Part shown: piece after piece, positions 26,312 to 35,720 of the stretch
How positions within the stretch are numbered: the stretch's first letter is position 1
Layout: every line of letters starts with the position of its first letter
DNA from: Homoserinimonas sp.
GTDB taxonomy: Bacteria > Actinomycetota > Actinomycetes > Actinomycetales > Microbacteriaceae
Assembly: GCA_023957835.1 (NCBI GenBank)
Contig: JAMLGP010000001.1
Span: 1,109,575-1,173,574 of the forward strand
DNA length: 64,000 bases
Direction of reading: 5' to 3'
Notes under the pieces: model-generated
Told to the model about the DNA's origin: nothing
Databases searched by the model: none
What the model saw: only the letters and a program-made list of their open reading frames with translations
Program-made: the position numbers and the translations under genes

Positions 26312-27994
26312 TCAGTCTCTGGTCAGTTTGCGGTAGGTGCTGCGGTGCGGGGATGCCGCCTCAGGTCCGAGTCTTGCGATCTTGTCCTGCTCGTAGGCCT
26401 CGAAGTTGCCTTCAAACCAGTGCCAGTAGGCCGGGTTCTCTTCCGTGCCCTCCCAGGCGAGGATGTGGGTCGCAACTCGGTCGAGGAACCAGCGATCGTG
26501 GGTGATCACCACAGCACAACCCGGAAAGTCGAGCAGGGCATTCTCGAGACTGCCGAGGGTTTCGACGTCGAGGTCGTTGGTCGGCTCGTCGAGCAGCAGC
26601 AGGTTTCCGCCCTGTTTGAGGGTCAGCGCGAGGTTCAGCCGGTTGCGTTCTCCTCCGGAAAGCACCCCGGCCTTCTTCTGCTGGTCCGGTCCCTTGAACC
26701 CGAACTGGCTCACGTATGCCCTCGACGGAATCTCGGTCTTGCCAACGGTGATGAAATCCCGACCGTCGGAGACGACTTCCCAAAGGGTCTTGTTCGGGTC
26801 GATTCCGGATCGCGACTGGTCGACGTAGGAAATCTGCACCGATTCGCCGATTTTGAGCTCGCCGCCATCGAGCGGTTCGAGCCCGACGATGGTCTTGAAC
26901 AGGGTCGTCTTTCCGACTCCGTTCGGACCGATGATTCCGACGATGCCGTTCCTCGGCAGAGAGAAGCTCAGTCCGTCGATCAGCAGCCGGTCGTCGAATC
27001 CCTTCTTCAGATTCTTCGCATCCAGCACCTGGGAGCCGAGTCTCGGTCCTGCGGGGATGACGATCTCCTCGAAGTCGAGCTTTCTGGTCTTTTCGGCTTC
27101 TGTTGCCATCTCTTCATACCTGGCGAGCCTCGCCTTGGACTTTGCCTGGCGTCCCTTGGCATTGCTACGCACCCACTCGAGTTCGCTTGCGAGCCGCTTG
27201 GCGAGTTTGGCATCCTTCTTGCCCTGAACCTGCAACCGCTCCTGCTTCTTCTCCAGATAGGTGGAGTAGTTGCCTTCGTACGGGTAGAGGTGGCCGCGAT
27301 CGACTTCGGCGATCCACTCTGCCACGTGGTCTAGAAAATACCGGTCGTGGGTGACTGCGATGACGGCGCCGGGATATTTCGCGAGGTGCTGTTCCAGCCA
27401 CTGCACGCTCTCAGCGTCGAGGTGGTTGGTCGGTTCGTCCAGCAGCAGCAGGTCGGGCTTTTGCAGCAGGAGCTTGGTTAGCGCTACCCTGCGCTTTTCG
27501 CCACCGGACAGGTGCGCAACCTTCTCATCCCCCGGCGGAGTGCGAAGCGCATCCATTGCCTGCTCGAGTTGCGAGTCGAGGTCCCAGGCGTCAGCAGCGT
27601 CGATTGCTTCCTGCAGCACTCCCATTTCGGCAAGTAGCGTGTCGAAGTCGGCGTCCGGTTCGGCCATCGCAGCGGAAATCTCATTGAACCGGTCGACCTT
27701 GGCCTTGATTTCGCTCACGCCCTCCTGGACATTTTCAAGAACCGTCTTCGACTCATCGAGCTGCGGCTCCTGCATGAGAATGCCCACGCTGTAGCCGGGG
27801 CTGAGTCTCGCCTCTCCGTTGCTCGGGTTGTCGAGCCCCGCCATGATCTTGAGAATTGTCGATTTTCCGGCTCCGTTGGGGCCGACCATTCCGATCTTTG
27901 CTCCGGGATAGAACGACATCGTCACATCGTCGAGGATGAGCTTGTCGCCTACCGCCTTTCGGGCGCGCACCATCGTATAAATGAATTCGGCCAT
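26312..27994 (-). CDS. ettA: Energy-dependent translational throttle EttA (ABC-F)
   Basis: 560 residues with two ABC domains and no membrane part. ABC-F EttA binds the ribosomal E site and gates elongation by ATP/ADP ratio. Walker A motifs are GPNGAGKST (about residue 39) and GPNGVGKTT (second half). Signatures are LSGGEKRRVAL and LSGGERNRLNL. Both Walker B stretches end in LLLDEPTNHLD / LLLDEPTNDLD. Between the domains lies the charged P-site tRNA interaction motif (EWVRSNAKGRQAKSKARLA region). Confidence 0.96.
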   Translation of the reverse strand: MAEFIYTMVRARKAVGDKLILDDVTMSFYPGAKIGMVGPNGAGKSTILKIMAGLDNPSNGEARLSPGYSVGILMQEPQLDESKTVLENVQEGVSEIKAKVDRFNEISAAMAEPDADFDTLLAEMGVLQEAIDAADAWDLDSQLEQAMDALRTPPGDEKVAHLSGGEKRRVALTKLLLQKPDLLLLDEPTNHLDAESVQWLEQHLAKYPGAVIAVTHDRYFLDHVAEWIAEVDRGHLYPYEGNYSTYLEKKQERLQVQGKKDAKLAKRLASELEWVRSNAKGRQAKSKARLARYEEMATEAEKTRKLDFEEIVIPAGPRLGSQVLDAKNLKKGFDDRLLIDGLSFSLPRNGIVGIIGPNGVGKTTLFKTIVGLEPLDGGELKIGESVQISYVDQSRSGIDPNKTLWEVVSDGRDFITVGKTEIPSRAYVSQFGFKGPDQQKKAGVLSGGERNRLNLALTLKQGGNLLLLDEPTNDLDVETLGSLENALLDFPGCAVVITHDRWFLDRVATHILAWEGTEENPAYWHWFEGNFEAYEQDKIARLGPEAASPHRSTYRKLTRD

Positions 27995-28033
27995 GCGCTC
28001 TAGTCTACGAAATGGCCGGGCGGGCTAAGTTCC

Positions 28034-28543
28034 TTACCAGTTGATCGGTCTGGTCTTTCCGACCAGACACTTATTGGTGTCAACCGGCGGCCCGATGATG
28101 CTCCGATAGCCCTGAGCACTTACTTCGCCGATCAGGCAGGTGTCGTCGAAAAGGATAGAGAACTCGATTGCATCCGCGTTGATCCTAAAAACCTCGGTCT
28201 TGTCCGGAGTTACTTCCATCTTTGATTTGTCGAAACCCGCAGACACGAGATTGTCGATGATCTCCTTCCCGACTGGATTGTGCTTCTTCGAAAGGAGAGC
28301 CTGATTGACGAAATCGAAGTAGGCCCTGTTCTGCTCAGCGGTGCCGCCAGCCACCAGCTCCGGATCATTTTGCGGTGTGGGAGAAGCACTCGGGTCTGAA
28401 CTCTGGACGATTTCAGGGACCGGCATTGGCACTTCGTCCCGCTCCGGTGCACAAGCTGAAAGCGCAAACACCAGAGCCAAGACTGTGCTTGCGGCTATTG
28501 CGCTTCTCGAAACAGAAAAGAAGGAGGGCGAGGAATCGCGCAT
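28034..28543 (-). CDS. Lipoprotein of unknown function
   Basis: 169 residues from the ATG at 28543; an upstream in-frame ATG would add an implausible basic leader. The signal sequence ends at LSAC with the lipidated Cys31. A Pro/Ser linker is followed by a compact domain beginning AEQNRAYFDFVNQALLSK, with DDTCLIGE and NKCLVGK suggesting one disulphide. I recall related lipoproteins between ssb and ettA in Microbacteriaceae (possibly DUF6993). Role unknown. Confidence 0.8.
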   Translation of the reverse strand: MRDSSPSFFSVSRSAIAASTVLALVFALSACAPERDEVPMPVPEIVQSSDPSASPTPQNDPELVAGGTAEQNRAYFDFVNQALLSKKHNPVGKEIIDNLVSAGFDKSKMEVTPDKTEVFRINADAIEFSILFDDTCLIGEVSAQGYRSIIGPPVDTNKCLVGKTRPINW

Positions 28544-28626
28544 CGATTTCAATCGCACTCCTCGCCCGCCTCTCTTGAAAGCACTTGCTCCCGCCAATCA
28601 CAGAGTCTAAGCGTGACAGGGCAGAC

Positions 28627-29118
28627 TCAGAACGGAACTGACACGGTTTCAAGTTCTTTCTCAGGTGATAGTTCGCCGGCGTCCAGAGCCTCGGTTTCCT
28701 GAGTTTCCTCGGGATTGTCTTCGGCCGTCTCTGAAGCCGCATCTTCCGATATCGCAATTGCGTGAACGCTGCGGCTGAACACCGACTTGCCCCAGGACAG
28801 GTCGTGGCCGAGCGCATCGGCGTCGATCTCCACGTTGGTTCCGCGCTTCTCACCGCTTTCCCAGTCCCTAATTCGAAGCCGACCGGATACGATCACCCGA
28901 TCGCCCTTCTGGACCGAACCTACGGTGTTGGTCGCGAGCTGGCGGTAGCTGGTAACGGTGTACCAGTTGGTTCCGTATTCGACCCAGGTCTTTTTCGATT
29001 GGTCGAATCGGCGCAGGCTCGAAGCGAGCCTAAAACTTGTCACTGGCAGCCCTTCGGAGGTAACCAGGTGACGCGGAGTGGTCGCAACCAATCCGGTAAT
29101 TGTCAGTGAATCTGTCAT
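28627..29118 (-). CDS. ssb: Single-stranded DNA-binding protein
   Basis: 163 residues. The OB fold spans residues 1-110 (SLTITGLVATTP, FRLASSLRRFD, WYTVTSYRQLA, KGDRVIVSGRLRIRDWE). An acidic tail rich in Glu, Asp and Ala ends SVPF rather than the classic DDDIPF tip. The shortened tail and position near ettA suggest an accessory SSB paralogue rather than the rpsF-ssb copy, but this cannot be decided within the window. Confidence 0.92.
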   Translation of the reverse strand: MTDSLTITGLVATTPRHLVTSEGLPVTSFRLASSLRRFDQSKKTWVEYGTNWYTVTSYRQLATNTVGSVQKGDRVIVSGRLRIRDWESGEKRGTNVEIDADALGHDLSWGKSVFSRSVHAIAISEDAASETAEDNPEETQETEALDAGELSPEKELETVSVPF

Positions 29119-29253
29119 GGTCCGACTATCGGCCTCAGGCGATCCATGCGGATGCCCTTGTCAAAGCTCAGGGGATGATCCTCGGGGACCTGCCAGGTGG
29201 AGGAGTCAGGATTCGGACCCGAGAATCACGACGAGGCGATTCGGACATCCGAT

Positions 29254-29781
29254 TCAGGAAGCGAGAACGTACTGGGAGAAACCCTTGCGCACCTTGTTGA
29301 CCTTGGGAAGGGCAACTGCGAGGCAGTATCCCTGACCGGGGTTCTTGGCGAAGAAGTTCTGGTGATATTCCTCAGCCGGGTAGAAGTCGCCGAGAGGCTC
29401 GATGGTCGTGACGAGCCCGCCATCCCAATGCTCGCTTGCCCTTTCGAACGCGGCTTCGAACTGCTTCTTCTGATCTTCGTTCGCGTAGTACATGGCCGAG
29501 CGATACTGCGTGCCGATGTCGTTGCCCTGGCGATTCAGTTGCCGAGGATCGTGCAAAGTGAAAAACGCGTCGAGGATGATTTCTGCCGGAATAACCGAAG
29601 GATCGAAAGTTACCTGAACTGCTTCAGCATGACCGGTGGTGTTGGCGCAAACTTCTTCGTATGTGGGATTTGGCTTGGTTCCCCCGGTGTAGCCGGAGAC
29701 CACATCCTGAACGCCTTTGAGGGTGCGATAGACCGCATCCAGACACCAAAAACATCCACCTGCAAGTACGAAAGTCTCCAT
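29254..29781 (-). CDS. msrA: Peptide methionine sulfoxide reductase A
   Basis: Reduces methionine-S-sulfoxide in proteins. 175 residues from the ATG at 29781, six bases behind TGAGGAGAAA. The N-terminus METFVLAGGCFWCLD holds the catalytic Cys10. GHAEAVQVTFDP and EYHQNFFAKNPGQGYC carry the substrate pocket and a likely resolving Cys. An upstream extension in the same frame lacks similarity. Confidence 0.95.
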   Translation of the reverse strand: METFVLAGGCFWCLDAVYRTLKGVQDVVSGYTGGTKPNPTYEEVCANTTGHAEAVQVTFDPSVIPAEIILDAFFTLHDPRQLNRQGNDIGTQYRSAMYYANEDQKKQFEAAFERASEHWDGGLVTTIEPLGDFYPAEEYHQNFFAKNPGQGYCLAVALPKVNKVRKGFSQYVLAS

Positions 29782-29896
29782 TTTCTCCTCAATCCTCGAG
29801 CGCGATTCAAAACGGCGCTCCGGAATATTCAACCGCGAGCCGCGCTGAACAATTCCAGTCGTAGGCTATCCCTATGGCGTTGCTGACGCATTCATG

Positions 29897-29925
29897 TGAC
29901 TGAATTGCGGGCCGGATTTCAGTCA
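29897..29925. promoter_or_regulatory. Inverted repeat upstream of the EamA gene
   Basis: Perfect 8-bp arms TGACTGAA and TTCAGTCA with a 13-base GC-rich loop, in the spacer between the divergent msrA and EamA genes. It could be an operator or a transcript hairpin; the sequence alone does not decide. Confidence 0.35.
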
Positions 29926-29986
29926 GCACCAGATACCTTGCCGAGCTGGCGGCTGTACAGATTCACAAGATTGGGTGGGATAGCCG

Positions 29987-30937
29987 TTGGGCTACGTATT
30001 CGCGCTTGCCGCCGCGCTGCTTTTCGGGACCAACGGTAGTGTCACCAAGGTCGTAATTGGTGCGGGTCTTGAACCTGCCCAGTTGACTCTGTTTCGAGTC
30101 GGCGGCACCGCAATCATCGCCGCGATCGTCCTGCTCTTCAACAATCGCAAGGCGTTCAAAGTCAGCCTGCGCCAGCTTGTGCTGTTGATGATTCTCGGAA
30201 TCTTCGGAGTCGCGCTGCTGCAGTACACCTACGCAGTGGCTATCGGAATCCTGCCCGTGGGGATCACGCTGCTGATTGAATACACGGCGGTGTTGATCGT
30301 CGCCCTCTTTGCGTTCTTCTTTTTCAAAGAGAAGGTGAGAGCGAGGCTCTGGGTTGCGATCGGCTGCGTTCTCATTGGACTGGCCGTCGTAGCCCAAATT
30401 TGGGCAAGCGAACTAGTCCCCTTCGGAGTGCTGATGGCTTTCGGCGCATCCGCCTGTCTGGCGATCTACTTTCTGCTCGGGGAGCGGGAAGTCGGAAAAA
30501 CCTCTCCAATGGCGGTCGCCTTCTGGACGATGTCAACCAGTACCGTCTTCTGGCTGATCTTTAGCGGCTGGTGGCAAATCGACCCTAAGTTGTTCGTCGA
30601 GCCGGTTTCAATGAGTGGAAACCTTGACTGGGTCGAGGTTCCGCTCGCAGTCCCGCTCGCCTGGAACGTCATTATGGGGTCTTTCGTTCCCTTCTTCCTT
30701 TCGCTGCTCGCTCTTAAATACCTGACGGCAACCGCCGCTGGAATAGTCGCCTCGGCAGAGGTCATTTTCGCCTTTCTCGTGGCATGGCTTTGGCTCGGCG
30801 AGACCCTGAACCCGATTCAGATCATCGGCGCCGCTGTTGTGCTCTGCGGAATAGTCCTCGCCCAGACGGCAAGGCTCGACAAGGTGGTGGATGCCGACCT
30901 CGCGATCGTCTCGGACCCGGCGAAATCGCTCACATGA
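29987..30937 (+). CDS. EamA/DMT-family transporter
   Basis: 316 residues with ten hydrophobic segments in two five-helix repeats, as in the drug/metabolite exporter superfamily. It starts at a TTG (MGYVFALAAALLFGTNGSV). The second repeat ends with TAAGIVASAEVIFAFLVAWL and a helix near VLCGIVLAQTA. The substrate is unknown; family members export amino acids, metabolites or drugs. It is divergent from msrA. Confidence 0.9.
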   Translation: MGYVFALAAALLFGTNGSVTKVVIGAGLEPAQLTLFRVGGTAIIAAIVLLFNNRKAFKVSLRQLVLLMILGIFGVALLQYTYAVAIGILPVGITLLIEYTAVLIVALFAFFFFKEKVRARLWVAIGCVLIGLAVVAQIWASELVPFGVLMAFGASACLAIYFLLGEREVGKTSPMAVAFWTMSTSTVFWLIFSGWWQIDPKLFVEPVSMSGNLDWVEVPLAVPLAWNVIMGSFVPFFLSLLALKYLTATAAGIVASAEVIFAFLVAWLWLGETLNPIQIIGAAVVLCGIVLAQTARLDKVVDADLAIVSDPAKSLT

Positions 30938-31026
30938 TTATCAATTTCGGCGTGCCGAGCCAACAGTAGACAGAGTCGGATACTCCGTGAGATCGTAAGA
31001 CATTCGGTTCGATGAGAGGATCCGCA

Positions 31027-31602
31027 ATGAAGCTCACTACCCGTCAGGTCTCGCCCCTCATGATTCTGGTCGGCATCGCCGCCCTGACGCTCTCCGGCTG
31101 CGGCGTAAGCCCGAGCCCGGATAGCGAAGATGACCGCAACGAGGGCAATGCGGACGCACCTTGCGTCGTCGGGACCTGGGATCTGGACGTTGCTGAATAC
31201 GAAGCGAGCTCGATCGGATACTTCGCTAGCCTCGGGTTGCCGATTCAGGACTTCGCCATGGAAGGCGAAGGCACAATTCGATTCGTCGAAGAGGGCCTCG
31301 TTGCTTCCGAGATTGGCCTCCGGATGACCGGCTCAATCGTGGCTGGTGAAGTCTCGGTTCCTTTCGATACTCCATCGAGCTATCAGGGTTCCGGTGATTG
31401 GGCAACCGGCACGTCTCCAGACACTATTGACTTCTCGAACTGGGCGACGGTCCCTGGTTCGAGCGAGAGCGGCGACCCTTTGGCGCCGTCGGTACCGACA
31501 ATCGACTACAGCAGCATGCCCTCGGTGAATGTTCAGTGCACCGCGGATACCCTGCGGATCCAGGCGCCCGAAGCGCCTTTCGCGAGCGTCTGGCACCGGT
31601 AA
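31027..31602 (+). CDS. Lipoprotein, paralogue of the one at 40652
   Basis: 191 residues from the ATG at 31027, behind AGAGGA. The signal peptide ends in LSGC with Cys25 as the lipid anchor. The mature domain starts CVVGTWDLDVAEYE and ends CTADTLRIQAPEAPFASVWHR. The pattern Cys-x3-W-x-LD ... DFSNW ... V-x-C-x2-DTL ... PF-x3-WHR also occurs in the lipoprotein at 40652-41257. The beta-rich composition and GTW start recall lipocalin-like lipoproteins. Function unknown. Confidence 0.82.
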   Translation: MKLTTRQVSPLMILVGIAALTLSGCGVSPSPDSEDDRNEGNADAPCVVGTWDLDVAEYEASSIGYFASLGLPIQDFAMEGEGTIRFVEEGLVASEIGLRMTGSIVAGEVSVPFDTPSSYQGSGDWATGTSPDTIDFSNWATVPGSSESGDPLAPSVPTIDYSSMPSVNVQCTADTLRIQAPEAPFASVWHR

Positions 31603-31702
31603 GTACCACTCGCTTGTTGAGCGCGACCGCCGATGTCGGTGGTTCGCCTTAGGTTGAGTACGTCCCAAATTGGATCGGCCGGCTGCACTCCAGGAGTGAA
31701 TC

Positions 31703-31987
31703 ATGACTCAGTTGCGCTTAGTCCGTTCAAACGAATCTGCCTCGACGGTTGGCGTCCCCGGCAATACAGTTGCCCAGCGTCGTGGAGTTAGGGTTTTGAC
31801 CCTGCACGACGCTCTCTGGCGAGTGACGAGAACCAACGGCGAGGTACTGGGCTACGTCGAATCCTTCGAAGAACCGCGGGGAATCCGCTTCCGTGCGAAG
31901 CGGATGATCCCGCTCAACAAGCGCTTCATCGTCCGAGGCGAGTTCTGGAGCTTCGACGACGCGGTCGACTGTCTTAGGTTTGGGTGA
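31703..31987 (+). CDS. Small conserved hypothetical protein
   Basis: 94 residues, with a clear CCAGGAG nine bases before the ATG. No signal peptide or membrane segment. The core reads LTLHDALWRVTRTNGEVLGY, then RFRAKRMIPLNKRFIVRGEFWSFDDAVDCLRF. Basic and aromatic composition could fit nucleic-acid or protein binding. I do not recognise a named family. Confidence 0.75.
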   Translation: MTQLRLVRSNESASTVGVPGNTVAQRRGVRVLTLHDALWRVTRTNGEVLGYVESFEEPRGIRFRAKRMIPLNKRFIVRGEFWSFDDAVDCLRFG

Positions 31988-32002
31988 GCTAGTCCGGTGA
32001 AT

Positions 32003-32078
32003 TGGTGCCCTCGGCAGGAATCGAACCTGCGACCAAGAGATTAGAAGGCTCCTGCTCTATCCGCTGAGCTACGAGGGC
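32003..32078 (-). tRNA. tRNA-Arg (anticodon TCT)
   Basis: Acceptor stem GCCCTCG/CGAGGGC, D stem GCTC/GAGC, T stem GCAGG/CCTGC with loop TTCGATT. Anticodon loop CTTCTAA gives TCT. The anticodon stem GGAGC/TCTCT carries a C-T mismatch next to the loop and a terminal G-T pair. CCA is encoded at 32003-32005. Confidence 0.94.
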
Positions 32079-32171
32079 GGAACGACTTTCAAGGATACCG
32101 CAGGGCGCCTTGTCAAAGTGCCGGTCCGCGGCCGTGCTGAATCTAGTCAGGCCGACTGCGGCATCCGGAAA

Positions 32172-32450
32172 CTACTGGCGGCCGCCCCGGTCTTCGGGAT
32201 CCTCAACCGGCTCGCTGTCGGCCGGGTCATAGACGTAGGTCACGTGGTACTGGCCGCCGACTTCGCGCCAGTCGGCCGCGTTGTAGTCGATCATGGTCTC
32301 TTTGCCATCTACCGCTGTGATCACGGTGAGCTCAGCATCCCAGGTTCCATCGGTGCTGATTCTCTTGCCGGTCTGGCCGTCGTTGGGCCCGCCGGAGTAG
32401 ATCACGATGTACTCGTCGCCACGCTTGATAGTGGGAGTGTCGTTGCTCAT
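32172..32450 (-). CDS. Small hypothetical protein
   Basis: 92 residues, soluble and acidic. It begins MSNDTPTIKRGDEYIVIYSGG and continues with NDGQTGKRISTDGTWDAEL. The C-terminal tail (YDPADSEPVEDPEDRGGRQ) is disordered-looking. A single small beta domain is likely. It is divergent from orn with a short AT-containing spacer. No family recognised. Confidence 0.7.
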   Translation of the reverse strand: MSNDTPTIKRGDEYIVIYSGGPNDGQTGKRISTDGTWDAELTVITAVDGKETMIDYNAADWREVGGQYHVTYVYDPADSEPVEDPEDRGGRQ

Positions 32451-32524
32451 GCACCTTTACTATCACGAAGGCAGGTCATACCGCATCAGCAATTTGCGTC
32501 GGCGGCCAGCGTTAGACTGCATCA

Positions 32525-33145
32525 ATGGCCAATGGCAATGATCGACTCGTCTGGATCGACTGTGAAATGACCGGCCTCAACGTCGAAACCGACCGGTTGC
32601 TCGAAGTAGCGGTTGTGATCACCGACTTCGAACTCAAAGTCCTCGACCCCGGGCTCAACGTCGTAATCAAGGCTGAGCCGGCTGAACTTGAGGCCATGAG
32701 CGACTTCGTAAGGGAAATGCACTCGACCTCCGGCCTAATCGACGAGATACCTTCCGGTCTCAGCCTGCAGGAAGCGCAGGATGCCGTGCTCGAGTACATC
32801 CGCAGGTTTGTGCCTACCGCGCAGCAGGCTCCCCTCGCCGGGAACACGATCGGGACAGACAGGGCGTTCCTGGCCAGATACATGCCGCTCGTCGATTCGC
32901 ACCTGCACTATCGGAATGTGGATGTTTCGTCTATTAAGGAACTTCTGCGACGCTGGATGCCGCGAATCTATTTCAACGCACCGGAAAAGGACGGCGGGCA
33001 CCGGGCGCTCGCGGACATCCTCGAATCGATTCGGGAGCTTGAGTATTACCGCCGCACGGCGTTCGTTGCTGAGCCAGGCCCTACCACGCAGCAGACTCAG
33101 GCGATCGCCGCCGCGGTCGCGGGAGAATTCGCAGCGCTGCTGTAA
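32525..33145 (+). CDS. orn: Oligoribonuclease
   Basis: DEDDh 3'-5' exonuclease that degrades 2-5-nt RNAs, including the pGpG from cyclic-di-GMP turnover. 206 residues. Catalytic Asp12 and Glu14 lie in WIDCEMTGL. Further motifs are GNTIGTDRAFLARYMP and KDGGHRALADILESI, with the general-base His and last Asp. tRNA-His follows 38 bases downstream on the same strand. Confidence 0.96.
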   Translation: MANGNDRLVWIDCEMTGLNVETDRLLEVAVVITDFELKVLDPGLNVVIKAEPAELEAMSDFVREMHSTSGLIDEIPSGLSLQEAQDAVLEYIRRFVPTAQQAPLAGNTIGTDRAFLARYMPLVDSHLHYRNVDVSSIKELLRRWMPRIYFNAPEKDGGHRALADILESIRELEYYRRTAFVAEPGPTTQQTQAIAAAVAGEFAALL

Positions 33146-33183
33146 TAAGATTGTGAGTCGTCGCCGGGTTGTCCCCGGTGCAT

Positions 33184-33260
33184 GGTGGTCGTAGCTCAGT
33201 TGGTAGAGCGCTGGCTTGTGGTGCCGGATGTCGCGGGTTCGAATCCCGTCGATCACCCCA
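33184..33260 (+). tRNA. tRNA-His (anticodon GTG)
   Basis: The 8-bp acceptor GGTGGTCG/CGATCACC includes the extra 5' G paired to C73, diagnostic for tRNA-His. Anticodon stem CTGGC/GCCGG with loop TTGTGGT. T stem GCGGG/CCCGT. CCA is encoded at 33258-33260. Confidence 0.96.
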
Positions 33261-33404
33261 ATTCTTGGATCGCGTTAGTACCGATTCCTCAACGCTATCC
33301 TTTCCCTCGACGTCGCGGAGCTACGTCAATGGCGCGGTGCCTCTAGCGTCCGCAACGTCGACAACACACCGCGGCGTCGGAACAGGAGCAGAAGTGGTGT
33401 TCGC

Positions 33405-35606
33405 TCAACGCTCCAGCGTACGAGATGGCCACCAAATCGCCGGGCCGATATCGTAGGCCAAAGCGGGAACCAGCAAAGAGCGAACTAGAAATGTATCGAG
33501 CAACACTCCAAACGCGACTATGAACGATATCTGGACCAGGAACAGGATAGGGATCACGGATAAGGCGGCAAAGGTTGCTGCAAGTACAAGCCCTGCCGAG
33601 GTGATCACACCGCCCGTGATCTTCAGGCCCCTCAAAATTCCGCTCCTGGTACCGTGCTGGATACTCTCTTCTCGCACCCGAGTCATCAAGAAGATGTTGT
33701 AGTCAATTCCCAGAGCGACCAGAAATACGAAACTATAGAGCGGAACAGCAGGATCCGCCGCAGACAGCTGCGGCACAAGATTGAAAACCAAAGCCGCCAC
33801 TCCAAGAGCGGTCGCGAATGACAGAGCCGTAGTAGCGATAAGTAGCAGCGGAACCACCAAAGCACGCAACAGCAGCATCAGAATTAGGAGAACGACGAAC
33901 AAAATCACGGGGATGATGACTGCACGATCTCTCATGGACGCATCATTCGTATCGATTGCGATCGCGGTGACTCCCCCAACGATCGTGCCCGGAATGCTTT
34001 GAGCAAGCTCGGCTCTGATAGCTCGCACGGTGTGCTCGGCGATTTCCGAATCGGCCGCATCTGTAAGCGTGGCCTTTAGCATCACTTTGCCGTCCACCAC
34101 GATCGGATCAGGGGCCGGGGTTCCGGGTGGGCCGAAAGACTGGATCCCGTTCGTTGTTACCAGCGCCGAACCGATTGGAGAATCAGCAACTACACTCACT
34201 TCTGCGACGCCTGCCTGATCCCGCATCAAATCAGCCGCGTTCTGGAGATTTGTCCGATCAGCAACTACGAGCACCGGGCTTCCTGATCCACCTGGAAAGT
34301 GCTGACCGAGCGCTTCCTGACCGTCTCGAGCCTGCGACTTTCCGATAACCAAATCGGACTGAGCCACACCAACGGCATTCAGGTTCCCTGCCGCGAAAAC
34401 GCCAAGAACCAATAACACAACCGTCGAACCCCAAACCAAACGGGCGTTGCTACTTACCAACCTTGCGACCCAGGACCATAAGCCAGTTGCGTGTACACCG
34501 TGTTCGGCCGCAACAACTTCAGGTTCGAATCGGGGTCGGCGCGGCCAGAATACTGATCTGCCAATCATTAAGAGCATCGAAGGCAGGAGAGTAAGTGCCG
34601 ATAGCATCGAGAAAATGATCCCGATAGAAGCTACAGGTCCAAGTGTGCTGTTGGACTTCAAGTCACTGAGCAGCAAGCAGAGCAAACCAGCGATTACCGT
34701 GCCTCCGGAGGCGAGAATAGGCTCGAAAGAACCTCGGAGCGCAAATAGAGTTGCATCCCATTTGTTGCGGTGCGCACGCAGAGTCTCGCGATACCTCGAA
34801 ACGTAAAGGAGCGAGTAATCGGTTGCTGCTCCAATGACGAGGATAAATAGAATTCCCTGTGTTTGACCGCTTAGAAGTAGCACTCCAGCCTTCGCAAGCC
34901 ACCAAACGCTAAGTAGCGCAACGCAAAGCGCAAAAAGACTAGTCGCCAATACCAGCAGTGGCAGAAGTACGGATCTATAGACGGCCAGGAGAATCAGGAA
35001 GACAGCTATCAATGCCACTCCCAACAAGAGCCCGTCAATTCCAGAAAATGCCGCCGTGAGATCCGCGGTGAAACCCGCCGGGCCAGTCACATAAACCTCA
35101 ACTCCGGCGGGCGCCTCACTTGCTAGAAAGTTTTCAATATTTTGGACAACATCACCGATCTTTGCGTCGGTTCTAACCGGCACGAAAACCTGAACCGCCT
35201 TGCCGTCTTCAGAGGAAATGGCCGGAGAAATTTCTCCAGAAACCCCAGCCAGAGAGGAAAGACCCTCAACTTGTTTTGAAATAGTGTCAAGCTGCTCTAC
35301 GCCTAATTTGTTCTCGGAGGCAAGAACTACGATGGCAGGAATTGCATCGCTTGAGGAAAACTCCGGCAGTAAACCTTGAACAACAGTCGCCTCAGCTGAG
35401 CTAGGTAGATAGTTGGCCTGCTCGTTTGAAGATACCTCGCTAACGCGACCAAAGAAGGGCCCTCCAATCGCCGCCCCGATCAACCAAACCAGGATCAGCA
35501 TGGCGGGAACAACCACCCTGAACCGCTTTCGCCCAGTTTTCACCGAGTGTGAGTCCTGCGTTCGTGCCTGTTCACACAAAGGTCGGCCTCTTTTTCGCCC
35601 GTGCAT
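33405..35606 (-). CDS. MMPL-family (RND-type) transporter
   Basis: 733 residues in two RND-like halves. Each half has one transmembrane helix, a periplasm-like extracytoplasmic domain of about 140 residues and a bundle of five or six helices. Examples are GIDGLLLGVALIAVFLILLAV with ATDYSLLYVSRYRE in the first half, and FLVALGIDYNIFLMTRVREE in the second. The paired D-Y segments are the proton-relay sites of the family. A later GTG (35543) could be the true start. Base composition is lower in GC than in the neighbours. It is divergent from a MarR gene that probably regulates it. Substrate may be a lipid or a toxic compound. Confidence 0.9.
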   Translation of the reverse strand: MHGRKRGRPLCEQARTQDSHSVKTGRKRFRVVVPAMLILVWLIGAAIGGPFFGRVSEVSSNEQANYLPSSAEATVVQGLLPEFSSSDAIPAIVVLASENKLGVEQLDTISKQVEGLSSLAGVSGEISPAISSEDGKAVQVFVPVRTDAKIGDVVQNIENFLASEAPAGVEVYVTGPAGFTADLTAAFSGIDGLLLGVALIAVFLILLAVYRSVLLPLLVLATSLFALCVALLSVWWLAKAGVLLLSGQTQGILFILVIGAATDYSLLYVSRYRETLRAHRNKWDATLFALRGSFEPILASGGTVIAGLLCLLLSDLKSNSTLGPVASIGIIFSMLSALTLLPSMLLMIGRSVFWPRRPRFEPEVVAAEHGVHATGLWSWVARLVSSNARLVWGSTVVLLVLGVFAAGNLNAVGVAQSDLVIGKSQARDGQEALGQHFPGGSGSPVLVVADRTNLQNAADLMRDQAGVAEVSVVADSPIGSALVTTNGIQSFGPPGTPAPDPIVVDGKVMLKATLTDAADSEIAEHTVRAIRAELAQSIPGTIVGGVTAIAIDTNDASMRDRAVIIPVILFVVLLILMLLLRALVVPLLLIATTALSFATALGVAALVFNLVPQLSAADPAVPLYSFVFLVALGIDYNIFLMTRVREESIQHGTRSGILRGLKITGGVITSAGLVLAATFAALSVIPILFLVQISFIVAFGVLLDTFLVRSLLVPALAYDIGPAIWWPSRTLER

Positions 35607-35671
35607 GGTTTTCCAATCGATTCGGAGCTGAAGATCAATTTCAACAGTTGAGAAGAAGTTTCTCTAGCTTA

Positions 35672-35716
35672 GCAGGTAATTAGCCTCGCTAGTTATATGC
35701 CAAGATGATAACCTGC
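35672..35716. promoter_or_regulatory. Divergent promoter with inverted GCAGGT/ACCTGC
   Basis: AT-rich spacer between the MMPL and MarR genes. GCAGGTAAT at 35672-35680 is mirrored by GATAACCTGC at 35707-35716 (six perfect outer pairs). A MarR dimer site is plausible but the arms are far apart, so this is tentative. Confidence 0.35.
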
Positions 35717-35720
35717 CTCT

